Below the pieces are notes generated by a model that searched no databases, was not told the origin of the DNA, and saw only the letters and a program-made list of their open reading frames with translations. Shown here one piece after another: positions 1-11,320 of a DNA stretch of 64,000 nt. The DNA is from Xanthoparmelia taractica (taxonomy: Eukaryota > Ascomycota > Lecanoromycetes > Lecanorales > Parmeliaceae). The translations under genes were made by a program, and so were the position numbers. The first letter of the stretch is position 1; each line of letters opens with the position of its first letter. The DNA is taken from contig JANQBS010000095.1 of the NCBI GenBank assembly GCA_033085395.1, positions 1 to 64,000 of the forward strand, read 5' to 3'.

Positions 1-174
1 GAAGAAGAAGAAGAAGAAGAAGAAGAAGAAGAAGAAGAAGAAGAAGAAGAAGAAGAAGAAGAAGAAGAAGAAGAAGAAGAAGAAGAAGAAGAAGAAGAAG
101 AAGAAGAAGAAGAAGAAGAAGAAGAAGAAGAAGAAGAAGAAGAAGAAGAAGAAGAAGAAGAAGAAGAAGAAGAA
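1..174. repeat. (GAA)58 trinucleotide microsatellite
   Basis: The window opens with 58 uninterrupted GAA units, and the left end may be cut by the window edge. The strands are purely purine and purely pyrimidine. No open frame uses the repeat as a poly-Glu or poly-Lys tract in a recognisable gene. Confidence 0.99.
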
Positions 175-928
175 AAACAGCGCAATGAAAAAGAATACGA
201 CACTTGATAGGTAAACCCAACTAGATGGATAAAGAGTCCCGCCTCGTCAGCTACATCAATCAGCATGGAGCTGGGTGAGCGAGCCAGCAGTCATGCGGCG
301 ATTTCGAATCAGAGTGCATAGAAAAGCGCTCGAAAAGAAAGAAAGATGGACACGGTGTCGATGCACAAGGACTTCAGGGACTCCGCTTTCACTTTATATT
401 CGAGTTCATGTCGAATTTTCAGGTCAAAAGAGCATATAGCCAGACTGATGACCAAGGCTCTTCTGATCTCGAACGAGCTAAAAGTAATACTCTACGAATG
501 AAGCTCCATGCACCATGCCCAAAAATATCCTATCTTATGTATGGAAAACCCGCCCTCGGCCTCACCTCTAACAACCCGCAACTCGCGAACCCATCCCCCC
601 CCCCTCTCTGGCTCTTTCTTCGCGCCAGATTTAGACATGTAGCAACCAGCGACCGGCGTCCATCCCATCTCACGCCACCTCATCCTCCCTCCTCTACTCT
701 TCTCTCTTCATATACGCTCCGTATAATCAACACCAACAAGTCGCCTTCTCACTCAATCCCGCCATCCCATCTCACCACCCCAGACGCAAGAGCAGTCATC
801 TCCCGGAGGCATTTCGTTCATGTACAAGGAGACTCGAGGAAATGCCCCTTTCCCGAAGCCCCCCAAAAAGGAAAGGAGCTACAAAGGCTATGAACAATTA
901 ATGCTCATGCTTTTAAACAAACATATCT
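175..928. other. Gene-free stretch after the GAA repeat
   Basis: Nothing recognisable. A 161-codon open frame at 408-893 (+) has low-complexity Pro/Ser/Thr/His composition and no domain, so I treat it as chance. Confidence 0.6.
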
Positions 929-999
929 CAAGAATACTCGGGCTCGAACTGAGGATTTGAAGTTTGAAGCTTCCTATTTTACCATTAAATTATGTTCTT
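929..999 (-). tRNA. Mitochondrial-type tRNA-Trp(UCA) in nuclear DNA (probable NUMT)
   Basis: Read on the minus strand, 71 nt fold as a tRNA. The acceptor stem AAGAACA/TATTCTT pairs 6 of 7. The D stem ATTT/AAAT encloses the loop AATGGTA. The anticodon loop is CTTCAAA, giving anticodon UCA, with 4 of 5 stem pairs. The variable loop is AATC, and the T arm has loop TTCGAGC with 4 of 5 stem pairs. UCA reads UGA and UGG as Trp, the fungal mitochondrial code; nuclear tRNA-Trp carries CCA. The sequence is also AT-rich like mitochondrial tRNAs. One mismatch in each of three stems suggests decay after insertion, so this is probably a short NUMT and not a working nuclear tRNA. Confidence 0.75.
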
Positions 1000-3074
1000 T
1001 TATTTATTTCATATTTTCCTTGTTCTGATTTTCTTCTTCTTTTTCTTGTTCCTTTTCTTCTCTTCTTCTTAAAAAAGACAAGAAAAGGAAAGATGAACCC
1101 GTAGCGAATACAGCCGGACCGCCAGACAGATAAGTACCGCGTAACAGCGGCATGCAAAAATCGGACGTAGTCAATAATAAATATAGCAGAGCATCGACGT
1201 GAGAAAAGCAGGAATGAAGGAAGAATTGAAAGGATGAAGGGAGGGATTGAAGGAATATTGCCATGACATGAACGAATGGTAAGTCCTAGCCAGCTAGCCA
1301 AGGTAGCAAGCAGATTACGAGTAATATGAATTATAATGAAATAGTTTCATATTATATACTCAAGTTATCTCAGGAAAGTGGGGTCTCTATTGCTTCCAAG
1401 CATCCATACTCAAAATAGGATATCCATTTACTCATTCCTTCATACATCTCCGAGTAAAGTACCCTCGCGCAGCGAAATGCGCCAAGGAACCATTGTCTGC
1501 TGCAATTTCGGTATTTATTAAGGTGAGCTATCGTGTTTCTTCAAATGCGTGCAATAGGCGACTTGTTTGAGGACTGACAAATTGACTTGATTGATGGGTA
1601 TCTCGAAACGCATGGCGAAATGCTCTAAGCACTGGGAGAGTCTTTAACCAAAATACCTGTAGATGTTTATGAAACGACAATAACAGGAATACTTGTAATC
1701 TTCAACCTCGCACAAACCGTAACCCTGACTGAAACTGGTGCTTGGCACTCAACCAATCAGACTAATAAATCAATGGTGCCAGATACAGTACCTCAGAACC
1801 GGTACAACATACAAGCGAGGTTTAAAACATTACCTCACCTCCACTCACGACACACACACAAACTCAGCAAACTCAAGCAAGCAAAGCACAAGAGATTTAT
1901 CCAACACCCACGTTTCGCCATATCACCTTGCAAAAATCCGATAAATCGCTATTTCACCGTAATATTAGCAAAAGACAAAACCCACAAGTCGACGACAAGC
2001 AAAACGCATCAAACTCAAATCCCGGCATCAGCCAACAATCTTTACTTCACCCCACCCCACTCCACTCCACACACAAATAAAAGCACTACACTACACGACC
2101 AAGAAACTCCACGAACAAGGAATCCACCCATCCACACAGCCAACAGAAACTCAAGCCGAACCACAAAGTCTTCTTTTTTCTTTTCCTTGAAAACTCAACG
2201 ACGAACTCCAATACCGATTCCGCAGCGATTACGCTTGCTTTATACTTAATCCAACTCGACTACTCCATCTCCATGTAGTAAAGCAAAGTAAAGGATTCGT
2301 TTGTTCGTCTAGATACGGTAGAGTATGTTAAGAGGGAAAGAAGAAAGAAAAGGGAGAAGAAAAGAGAAGAAAGCAAGTAAAGGCGTGAGGAAGAGGGGAA
2401 GAAAAGGGAAAAAGAAAGGAGGAAGGGCGAAGAAGAAAGTAAGATAAAAAGACAAGAGGGAAGAAAAGGGGAAGACAGGACAGGGCTAGGGTATTTAAGC
2501 ATTTTTGACGGCTTGTATGTATGTATGTATGTATATATGTATGTTAAAAAGTTTAGCTTTGGGGTTGGGTAGCGAGGAGTGCTTGATAAAGAGATATAAA
2601 AAGTGGGTTCGAAGCCTTTTCAATGGATATGTCCTTACTCCCTATACAGATACTTTCAGGCTTAGGGTGACAGATGTTGTTTATTGTAATTTACGCCCAA
2701 CTCCTGATCGAAAACTACCGATGCGGTTGTGCATCAGGTGACCGACTCGAAAGCCACCGAGCTAGCAATGGCCAAATTAACCTCATAAATCTAGCTGCTT
2801 GTACAATTACTTTAGTTTTGAATTTTTGAATTTTAATGTGTGATTGATTATTCGGAAGCCACCGGTAGTACACAAGTGTGACCGCTTTTGTGACCGATAC
2901 GACTTATTTCGCAATATCCACGTTCGAGATCTCTATTTCGGCCTTGCTGAACAGCTGGGGACTAGGTAAGATAAGGTAGGCCAGGCCAAAAGACCGGATT
3001 CAAGCCTCATAGGCTAGCCTCGACAACTTCCGCTCCTTTCCAACCCAGCACACTCCTCAACACCATCACCCCCC
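1000..3074. other. Gene-free stretch
   Basis: No gene recognised. It contains pyrimidine/purine-rich runs (about 2337-2480) and a short TGTA-type tandem repeat at about 2514-2544. The open frames here are low complexity and lack domains. Confidence 0.6.
2514..2544. repeat. (TGTA)n microsatellite
   Basis: About seven tandem copies of a four-base unit with one TATA interruption, in intergenic DNA. Confidence 0.85.
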
Positions 3075-3545
3075 CTAATCAAACGCCTTCCCAACCCTAT
3101 CCCCCAACCCCCCCTTCCCAAACTCCCTCGCCGCCTCATCGCCCAAGCCCCCCGAAATCTCATTAAGTTCATCACTCGAAACAACCGGGTTCTTCTTCAA
3201 GCGATCCTTCCTACAAGACAATCGTCTCAGCGTCGCATGTCCATTTCATCTCCATTTCACCCGCACGCACCGACAAGATAGGATCCACGGGGCCAAAAAA
3301 ACACAAATTAGAATAGGTACGTACAAGAAGCCCTCTGCATAGGTCTCTCCACTCTTCTCCAACAGCTTCTCCTCGGCCTTGGCCTCCGCTTTGAAGTAGC
3401 GTTCCATTACGGATCGAATGACGTCGTCTGCAGCGCCGGACATGTACACGGCGCCGGCCACAGCGGCGAGGACTGTGAGGATAATGGTGGCGATGAAGAG
3501 GGGGCTCATGCCGCCTGAGGAAGAGGAGGAAGAAGAAGATGACAT
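3075..3545 (-). CDS. Small conserved single-pass membrane protein
   Basis: Two exons, 3545-3325 and 3210-3075, joined across a GT-AG intron (3211-3324), give 118 aa. The protein starts with a run of nine serines encoded by a short TCT/TCC repeat. One hydrophobic segment follows (about residues 14-36, MSPLFIATIILTVLAAVAGA). Next comes an amphipathic charged region (ERYFKAEAKAEEKLLEK), then a Gly/Asp-rich tail ending GLGDRVGKAFD. The splice leaves the phase intact (GFL|KDRLKK). I do not know a function. The layout (short N-terminus, one membrane span, helical charged tail) suggests a small organelle or ER membrane protein. The gene is real because both exons read as one coherent protein and the intron has good ends. 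Confidence 0.72.
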
Positions 3546-4343
3546 GTAGGCGGTAGAGGTGAGTTTGGAAGATTAGATTGATTGCGTAGGGTTTGTGCGG
3601 GTTTGAGGATGTGGTGACGGAAAGGGAGGTCGATGGCCTTTAGATAAATGTAGGTGTATGTGCGGGAGGAGAGTAGGGGGAAATTGGAAGGATGTCGTGT
3701 GCTTCAAACCGGTTTGTTACAGACGCTGACGTCGAGGGCTTGGCAGATACTTGATAGAGGTCCTATCTTAGCGTCTTGGCATCTGAATAATGTGCGTCCA
3801 ACACTTCTTTCTGAATCATTCGTTCCTTAAGGTTGAGTCGAGGAGGAACGAGCCTGGATAACGAGCAAGGTGAGTCGGAGGTGTAAGGATGGGCTTTTGA
3901 AGTGAGTCGTAAACAAGCGCAAGCCGGAAAGGCTATGAGATGAGGTCGATATACGCTCGACGTGGAGACAAGACGGGATAATTAGATATGGTACCATTGT
4001 TGTTAGCATAGAATTCGGTATGTTATGTTGTATGAAAGCGGGTGAGTGAGTAGGTGTCGGAGGCTTGCTTGGTTCATGTCCTCTCAACTTCCAGTCTGTA
4101 TTCGGCCTCATGGCATCTGATGGAGGGATCTGCTTGCTCTTTTTGATCCCTGCATCGATTCCATCCGCCATACAATTTCCATCACTAGATCGAAGAGAAC
4201 CTAAAGTCCCTAAGCCACCTCTCGCAATGCACAATCCCAGAATCCCCCAAACGCCATGTATCGTACACCTCAGGGCCTCAGGCACGGTTTGGTGTTCACA
4301 TATAGGCAACGAAGTCGTCTCCTTCTCTGACTAGCACCCCCAA
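3546..4343. other. Gene-free stretch
   Basis: Contains the upstream region of the small membrane protein and the downstream region of the PPxY gene. A 160-codon open frame on the minus strand (3827-4309) has no recognisable domain and is not called. Confidence 0.55.
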
Positions 4344-5021
4344 TCACCTCGGAGGCGGCCTCTCCTCATAATCTGGCGGCTTCCCTTCCGCGCTCGCCAT
4401 ACCCCTCAACTCTACCCCCTCACCCCCTTGCAAATGCACCCGTTCCGGCTCCTTCACATAAGCCGGCGGCGCCTCCCCAGTCTCGTTTAACCCCTCCACC
4501 CGCCCCGCCGGTCTCCCCCTCTCCACATCTTCAAACCCATACCCGGCCTGCCGGTGCCGAGTCCAACTTCTCACGTCCTCGGACAGGACCCTCTGTTGCA
4601 TGCTTCTCAATTGGGCTGCCGCTTTTTTTCGCCGCCGAGCGAGAGTCCAGTAGACTATCAACACGGCGATGACGAAGATGGCGAGGAGGAGGAAGTAGTA
4701 GTTTAGGATTACAGAGTGTGGGGAGGAGGAGGTGCTGGTGTCGTCATGACCGCCGTAGCCGGCAGAGTCGGTGGCGGAGGGGACGGCGGAAGAAGGGGAC
4801 GAGGGGATGAAGAACGTAGGGTTGTTGTCGTTGTCGGCGGGGTCATTGACGAGGGTGGAGGTAGTTGGTGAGGAGATTGAGGAGGTAGGTGAGGGAATTG
4901 GTAGGTCCTCTGATTGGGCATATAGGCTGCAGGGTTGCGTAGTAAGGACGATAAAGATGAGGGAGGAGAGGAAATTGTAGGGAAAAGAGGACGTTAATAT
5001 TCTCCGACTGGTGTTTGCCAT
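4344..5021 (-). CDS. Single-pass membrane protein with PPxY motifs in a cytosolic tail
   Basis: I chose the ATG at 5021 (MANTSRRIL), which places a hydrophobic leader ending near LYAQS at the N-terminus; an in-frame upstream ATG at 5144 would give 266 aa. From the 5021 start the protein is 225 aa. It has a leader, a Ser/Thr/Pro-rich lumenal or extracellular stretch, one membrane span (ILNYYFLLLAIFVIAVLIVY), an Arg/Lys stop-transfer run (ARRRKKAAAQ), and a tail with two motifs, PPAY and PPDY. PPxY motifs bind WW domains of Nedd4/Rsp5 ubiquitin ligases. By this layout it could be a ligase adaptor or a ligase substrate at the plasma membrane or endosome. This is inference; the family is not identified. 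Confidence 0.7.
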   Translation of the reverse strand: MANTSRRILTSSFPYNFLSSLIFIVLTTQPCSLYAQSEDLPIPSPTSSISSPTTSTLVNDPADNDNNPTFFIPSSPSSAVPSATDSAGYGGHDDTSTSSSPHSVILNYYFLLLAIFVIAVLIVYWTLARRRKKAAAQLRSMQQRVLSEDVRSWTRHRQAGYGFEDVERGRPAGRVEGLNETGEAPPAYVKEPERVHLQGGEGVELRGMASAEGKPPDYEERPPPR

Positions 5022-5508
5022 CGATGTAGATAAGAAAGAAGACAGTAGGAAGTTGTAACTGGAAAAACCCGCCTTCGGGGACAAAGTACTCGAGGGGTTC
5101 GTGACTCGAGAGAAGAGAAGTTGAACCAATGAATGTGATGGCACGAACAGTGTGCAGCTTCACATCATTTCCAATAGGAAGATAGGAGAGTCCATGACGT
5201 TCTATACCTGCGTCCGAAAGATGAAGCTTTTCAAGGGGAGTAAAAGGAAAAAATATGTATGGATTTGTTGGTAAGCCATCCGGATGTTGTCGGAGATTCT
5301 TATTCAGCTGACTTTTTTATTCCTTGCGTTTATTGCATTTCCCCAATTCCTCAGCCCTGCACAAACTCTAAATATCTTATGCATGAATTAAGGTAGCCTT
5401 GCATCTGACGTTTATCCGTCTCCTACCCTTGTACAGTACGCCATTTCCACTTTCGTGTCAAAGCAGACCTCGAAACCGAAACATCCTTCCCTAAACCCCC
5501 AACCCAAA
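5022..5508. promoter_or_regulatory. Shared upstream region between PPxY gene (-) and tfb5 (+)
   Basis: About 490 bases between two divergently transcribed start codons. No specific factor site is assigned. The alternative upstream start of the PPxY gene (5144) lies inside it. Confidence 0.4.
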
Positions 5509-6026
5509 ATGCCCAAAGCCGTCAAAGGTACCTCACCCTCCCTCACCCCACCACCTACCCCATCTACCCCTCTCTATTCCAGAAACCCAGGAAACAAACC
5601 CCTCTCCCCCTCCTCCATAGCTAACTCAACCCCTCCTTTCCCCCCAGGCGTCCTCGTGGAAGTCGACCCCTCCATCAAAGCCATCATCCTAAAAATCGAC
5701 TCCGCAGCCCACGACTACATCGTCGAAGACCTCGACGACCAGACCCTCGTCATCAAAGAATCGCAGCTGCAGAAGCTCAAGGCGCGGCTCGAGGAGGTGA
5801 GTCAAGTCAAGGTCCCGTCCAGTTCCTCTCTCTATGCGTTATTGTGTCATTTGTGGTGATGTGGAGAGAGAGGGGGAGGGGGGAGGGAAGGCAAGAGAAG
5901 AGGAGAGAGAGGCAAGGGAGGAGAAGGCAAGGCAAGGCAAGCGAAAGAAAAAAAAAAAGCTAATAAATACCCTCAAAGGAACTCGCAAACACGCAACAAA
6001 TGCCCGATGACAGCGCTTCCGACTAA
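5509..6026 (+). CDS. tfb5: TFIIH subunit Tfb5 (TTDA/GTF2H5 family)
   Basis: Three exons (5509-5527, 5648-5796, 5979-6026) give 71 aa, the usual Tfb5 length. The first exon encodes only MPKAVK plus one base. The middle exon carries the conserved body (GVLVEVDPSIKAIILKID, then the motif IVEDLDDQTLVIKE). The last exon encodes a short acidic end, ELANTQQMPDDSASD. Tfb5 is the smallest core subunit of TFIIH. It stabilises Tfb2/p52 and supports nucleotide excision repair and transcription initiation in the nucleus. Both introns have GT-AG ends (gtacct...ccccag and gtgagt...caaag). An upstream in-frame start at 5455 would add 18 low-complexity residues and would not be compatible with the first exon's splice, so the ATG at 5509 is preferred. 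Confidence 0.93.
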
Positions 6027-6832
6027 GTCTACCCCCGTAATGAATCTCTCCAAAATATCCGAGCCGAAAAAAGAAAAGAAAAAACAGCTAACCGGACGCA
6101 GCACAGAGCTATCATGCAGAAGCTCGCCCACCTACGTGATAGGGGATAGCTGTGACGGCATATGTGATATGTGGATAGGTGATAGGTGATAGGCGAGTAG
6201 CGGATAGTGAATAGTGGAGTAGCGGAAGCAAGGAGGCAAAAAATCCTCTCGCTACAAAAAGTGGAAGTGGTAGAAATTCAAAGGACAGCTACGTACGAGT
6301 ACGCCTCGAGCTATATCTCTGGTTGGGGGGAAAAAAATAAAGTACGTAGGCTTTATCAGTTGGCCCCGATAATGACAACGACGATGATGATGCTGGTACG
6401 AGCGTGTGTATCGGAGATAACATTTATTACATCAAACGAAAAGACAAAGAAGACGAAAAGAGAGACGTTAGCAAAAGAAGTGGAAGACGGTGGCAGGTAG
6501 GCTGAAATGGAATGGCCTCTCCTCCCTCCAGGTAAGGTTGCCAGGACAGGACAGGATCATATCAGGTGCGAAAGAAAGAACACCAGAACTCAGTACAAGC
6601 GTGTACTACTACATCAGACCATCGAACTCGCTACCGAACTCGCAAAGAATGGAATGTTCTATGTGCAATTGCTATCTGACTATGTGCTTGTCGTGTCCCC
6701 GTCCCTCAACGCTATCCTCCCATGCATCCCGTTAAAGTACGCTCTGCCTCCCTCGCTAAACGCCGAATGCCATGTTACATGAAAGCTGTACTCATATACC
6801 TTGAGGAGGTTTGTATCGCGCCAGATGCTGAG

Positions 6833-6869
<37 letters not shown>

Positions 6870-7090
6870 TCTCCGACAGATCCATTCTCGACCACCACTA
6901 TGTGCAGATTGACCTTCTGGGCTCAAGCTCACGTATTCGGTACTGGTACACTGGGGACAGGAGAGGTCCGAGGTTGGACACGAACCATATCCTGTCAAAC
7001 CTGACATGTTTCTAACATCTAATAACATGCAAGAGTCATGAAGTGGCATAGCGGACAGTTCTAGATCAGCGCTCCCATGCTGATTTGGTC
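6027..7090. other. Gene-free stretch with poly-A tract
   Basis: Lies between the convergent ends of tfb5 and the isochorismatase/AlkB/GST gene. It holds A32 at 6835-6866 and is otherwise featureless. Open frames crossing the poly-A tract are artefacts of the homopolymer. Confidence 0.6.
6835..6866. repeat. A32 homopolymer
   Basis: Thirty-two consecutive A bases in intergenic DNA. No retroposed gene is recognisable immediately upstream, so it is not evidence of a processed copy. Confidence 0.95.
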
Positions 7091-9918
7091 TCATTTCCCA
7101 CTGTCCAGGATTGCTTTGACGCATTCCCTCTCCATCACTCGTCGATGGTATGCCAGTAACTTTGGATACCTTTCCTCGTTCAATTCCCGAAACTCCCCAA
7201 TGATATGATTCAACACTGGCCAGAAGGCGCAATCGATGATGGTCCAGTGGTCTCCGGTAATGTATTCCGTAGATCCTGCAAGGTTTTCCCAGGTCCTGAG
7301 ATTGTTGTGGAATTCCTCAAGTAGCGACATGTTCGGGCTGTTTGGCGTTTCCAGGTTGAAGCGGTGCGTAGGTGGCGATTGGCGTCTCTGCGAATCTCGC
7401 ATCTCACGACAGAGGAACAAAAGATCGTTGGCCTTTGCGGTCTGGCTGTAGGTCAGCCCAGTGGCTCCGTCATGCTGCGCCACCGACGCGTCCTCGATAC
7501 CTGGGAAAGGATAGTGACTTTCCAGGTAGAACATGATAGCAATGTCGCCCTCTATAGTAATAGCATCTTCATCGACGTCCGTGAAAATAGGATTCTCGGT
7601 GTTTGATAGACCATGCATCCACGGATGAAATCTGGTCTTGAAGTCCTCAGTTTTAGGCGAAGGTGGTTGGTCTTGTTGAGTGGATGCATATGAAATCGAT
7701 TTCTCGCATAACGACAGCTGCACGCGAAGATTGGCAACGGAGTCATTGCAGAGAATGAGCTTGGCCTGTTCGTTCAGTAGATTGATGACATTGAAACCAC
7801 CCCCATACTCAGCGTCCCAATCGAATTGCGTGTCATGGTTCTCTTTGCCAAAAGCGTTGATCATAGCCTCCATTTGAGCATTGTCCTTGGAGATCTTGCT
7901 TGCCTTCTGCCTCGACTTGCTCTTTGCTCCAGAGCCCCAAATGATCTTTTCTTTCTTGTTCATAAACGTACCAATCTGCCTGAAGGTGATCGAGATACGC
8001 TCACCTTCAAAGGCTTTCTCCTCATCCGTCCTCTCCACAGCTGGTCGTTTGTCAGCTCGAACCCCGTGCAACCACTCCTTGTTGGTTTGGGGTCCTAGTA
8101 CGAAGACGGAGTTGTGCGGCATCTTGATGCGCTGCGTCCGCCTCATACTGGGACTGTCTGTACCGCGTTTGGACTTCTTCGTACGTAAAGTCATAACTCG
8201 TTGTGCACCAACACTCACATTAACAATACTAGTACCACGAGCGATATCCAGAGTCTGTCATGGTGAGTTATATCCTCAACACCGTAAACTGTGAGCCAAC
8301 GTACCTTATCAGAGTGCTCGGAGATGTTGTCGTCTCCATCGCGGTAGAGCTGAATCAGAGCGTGGTTGAATGACTGGTCCAACGTTGACTCGACCTGTTG
8401 CCGAATTTTTTGAACCATGGGAGTAAATGGCAAGAGCGGCGGTGATTCATCTGCAGGATGGCGGTAGATTGGTATGTCACCATTCTTTCCAACCTCTCCC
8501 TGAACTGCTACAAGCCTTGGCACTTGCCCACTCCGGTGCAGCATGGTTTGCCAGTCGACTTCTTCCTTCATCTGGCGGAACGCATCATCGATGACTGGAG
8601 AGCCAATGACATTGTAGACAATTCTCGAGTCTCCAGACCCGATACTGTCATTCGGTCCCAGTGTAGCCGACCTCGATGGCCCAGACTTTCGAATCCTCGA
8701 AGCAGAAGGCCCTGACTTGGCGATTGGTGAAACTTCTTTCCCTTTCAGCGTCTGTTTGCCTCGCTGTACCGATTTCTCCACGGAAGGTAGCGGTGATTGC
8801 CAATTAGAATCAACACCCTGAACTAGTGGTGATTGTGGGCGTCCGCCGACCCTGGTTGGACCACCGGTCTCAGCGGTAGCAGGTTCTGAGTTGCTGAAGG
8901 CCACACCTACCATTTTAGACCGATCATCTGCTGCCACTTTTTTGTGATTCAGTGACAGATCCTCAAGAGTGATTCCAGGTGTCGACGTGTCGGGCACTGG
9001 ACGACCCCCAGCTTCCGCGATGATTTCTTCACTATCAATACCGTGGACACCCATGATATCTGCCATTTGGCGCAACGCTTCCTCGTGCTTGTCTTCACTC
9101 CGATAACCAAGGCAGTCTTCAACGATAGTTACCTGCAGACCATGTTGCACTGCATCTGCTGCGGTGGAATAAACTCCTACATTCGTCAGGACGCCACAAA
9201 TGTAAACCTCGGTGACCAGTTTAGTCCTCAAAGCTGTCAAGAGGGACGTATGGTCGAAAGCGGAATAGTGATGTTTGGTCACGATCAGGTCTGACTCCTC
9301 GTCCACAACATCCGCTAGCTCGTCACAAATGTCGGCGCCTTTGGTGCCAGCAATGTAGAACCTCGCCTGCTGGCCCTTCCTAGGCTTACTCAGGAGCTTT
9401 TCGAAAGAGTCGCCCTGATCCGTTTTGAAGACCTGGAGATCGGCTGACCGTTTCTCCGCTCTAGTCTCTGCGGAGGCTTGGGCCAGGAGTTCTTTGCTTC
9501 TGCTTGACGGATAAAAATTGGGATAGTCTGAGCCGCCCTTGGGATCGATCTTCTCCAGTCCCGACCTCCTGGCAAGCTCCTCTCGTTTGGCGTCATCTTG
9601 GATCTGTTGGTCCTTCAACTTCTGAGCTTGCCTGTTCTTTTCCGCGAGCTTGTCAGACTCATGTTCGATGCGGGCAGCGTCAGTCAATGGGGGTGAGGCA
9701 GTTACCCCCATGTGTGTGTTCACCCAGACAATATCCCCGTCCCTGCGAAAGTAGGGGATCATTTCCTTAAGGCGGTGCACAAAGTCATGGTTCTTGGTGA
9801 TGTAGATATCGTCCTTGACGTAGAGGGAATCATTCTGTAGATTAATGATGATCAAGGCCTTTCTGGTTTCGAATTGCGGAATGCTTGAAACGGGGACTTG
9901 GCTCATCGAACTGAACAT
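7091..9918 (-). CDS. Three-domain fusion: isochorismatase-like, AlkB-like dioxygenase, GST-like
   Basis: Two exons (9918-8305 and 8254-7091; 50-nt intron, gtacgt...gacag) give 925 aa. Residues about 15-310 are an isochorismatase-like fold (KALIIINLQND; TKHHYSAFDHTSLL; CGVLTNVGVYSTAADA). Residues about 430-640 are an AlkB-like Fe(II)/2-oxoglutarate dioxygenase: EHSDKTLDI supplies His and Asp, LHGV the second His, and ISITFR the 2OG-binding Arg. The intron falls inside EHSDK|TLDI. The last 230 residues resemble a GST: a thioredoxin-like half (TIEGDIAIMFYLE) and an all-helical half (YITGDHWTIIDCAFWP). In the hydrolase domain the usual catalytic Asp is Asn (NLQND) and the usual Cys is Gly (TNVGV), while Lys is kept. 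AlkB enzymes remove alkyl lesions from nucleic acids or demethylate proteins; this substrate is unknown. Confidence 0.87.
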
Positions 9919-11320
9919 GTTGGAAGAGCGCAGTGGGCAACGTGACTAATGAGCATGTACCGTCCCCTGAAAAGAGAGTGTTTGCAAGGTTCACATAGTC
10001 CAAGTTGATGTTTTATATCCTTTACATGCACCGGACACGGTGATGTAGGGGATATATGGTGGTGCCGAGGTGCGCGGTGCGCGGACCTTGAGCAACTTTC
10101 TCACCACACTATAGGGTGATGAGGACTTGGATGAGATTGCTCTGCTCTCTCTTCTCGTACATATTCACGTGGTCGTCTTTCCATCCGCGTCTGTCCTGGA
10201 GTAGCAATCGCGTGACTTGGAACGAGCCAATGGATATGCACAAGGGGAATTTCCGATGGAGAGAGTAAAGAGCCGCTTGGCTAAATGGATCTTGCAATCG
10301 GGACGTCGACAGTGATGAGAGGGTTTGATAGATAAGTGGGTAGAATTGTAGTGAGTTGTTTTAGGGAGGTAAAGGTACGCAGGTACTTTCACTTTTACTT
10401 TGCTCGAATGAAAGGATGTCGGCAATCAAAAAGTTGGAGAATGGAGTTGGACTCAGCGGGATGCTAGACCCGTCATCCCGGTGTGTGGGGGGGTTGAATA
10501 TGGAAAAACCAACCTCAGCTTCTCCTCCTTCCCTGTCTCTTCCAACGACCTCCACCAATCCTCGTCGTCGCTAGACTTTTCTTTGCATGAAGCCCTTTAT
10601 CTTTTCATGCAGCTTGGCCTCCAAGGCTGGAAACTACCTTCGTACCTTCAACGGATCGACCGTCTGTGTGGGGAAACTACAAGATACTACAGAGATACTA
10701 GGCAAATAGTCCGCAGGAGTTGAACATCATGTGCTTGCATAGCTGGCAATCCTTTGGCGGCTAAAATAATTGACAGCTCATCGCTCATCGCTCATCCCTC
10801 ATCATCCCTCATCATCCCTCATCGCTTTTCGCTTCATTCATTCTACCCAAGACGACTCTTCCGCTAAGCGAAGAGGGATAATGCTTGCTCCACCTCAAGT
10901 CCATCGTTCTATCCGCCGAACAACCAACTCGTTCAAACATCCCGTCGATCCTTCCTTTAGCATGTATTTGGAATTATCATGGTAGCTTTCTTCCCGCCTG
11001 TTGATCTGACCATGCATATCTTTCGCTTACGCTTTTGCTTTGGCCTCGTCCCTCATTTACTTCACCTCTACCTTACGCGAAGTACAGGCGGTCCAACAAT
11101 ATCCTTCCTCACCACTACCTTGAAGATTCCATCAACTATCACCAGCCAATCATCTATCTTCGAGGTACCCCCCGTACAAAGACGTTGAAGCCACACCTTC
11201 AACTTGAAGGAACACATAGCTGCAGCCTGCCGGTCTGAAGCCGTCTCGCCGCGACCCTGCCGCCATCGTCATGCAGCGTCTGCATGAGATCTTATGCAAC
11301 ATAGCTTCATCATGCCGTCA
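9919..11320. other. Gene-free stretch
   Basis: Holds the upstream region of the fusion gene and a short tandem array of CTCATC/CCTCAT units at about 10777-10825. The many short open frames have no recognisable domain. Confidence 0.6.
10777..10825. repeat. CTCATC-type short tandem repeat
   Basis: Imperfect array alternating CTCATCG and CCTCATCAT units in intergenic DNA. Confidence 0.8.

Noticed and set aside
408..893. 161-codon open frame
   Set aside because: Low-complexity composition, no domain, no splice or codon support.
3827..4309. 160-codon minus-strand frame
   Set aside because: No domain and an overlapping plus-strand frame of equal quality.
6835..6866. Poly-A tract as a retroposed mRNA tail
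   Set aside because: No coding remnant immediately upstream on either strand.
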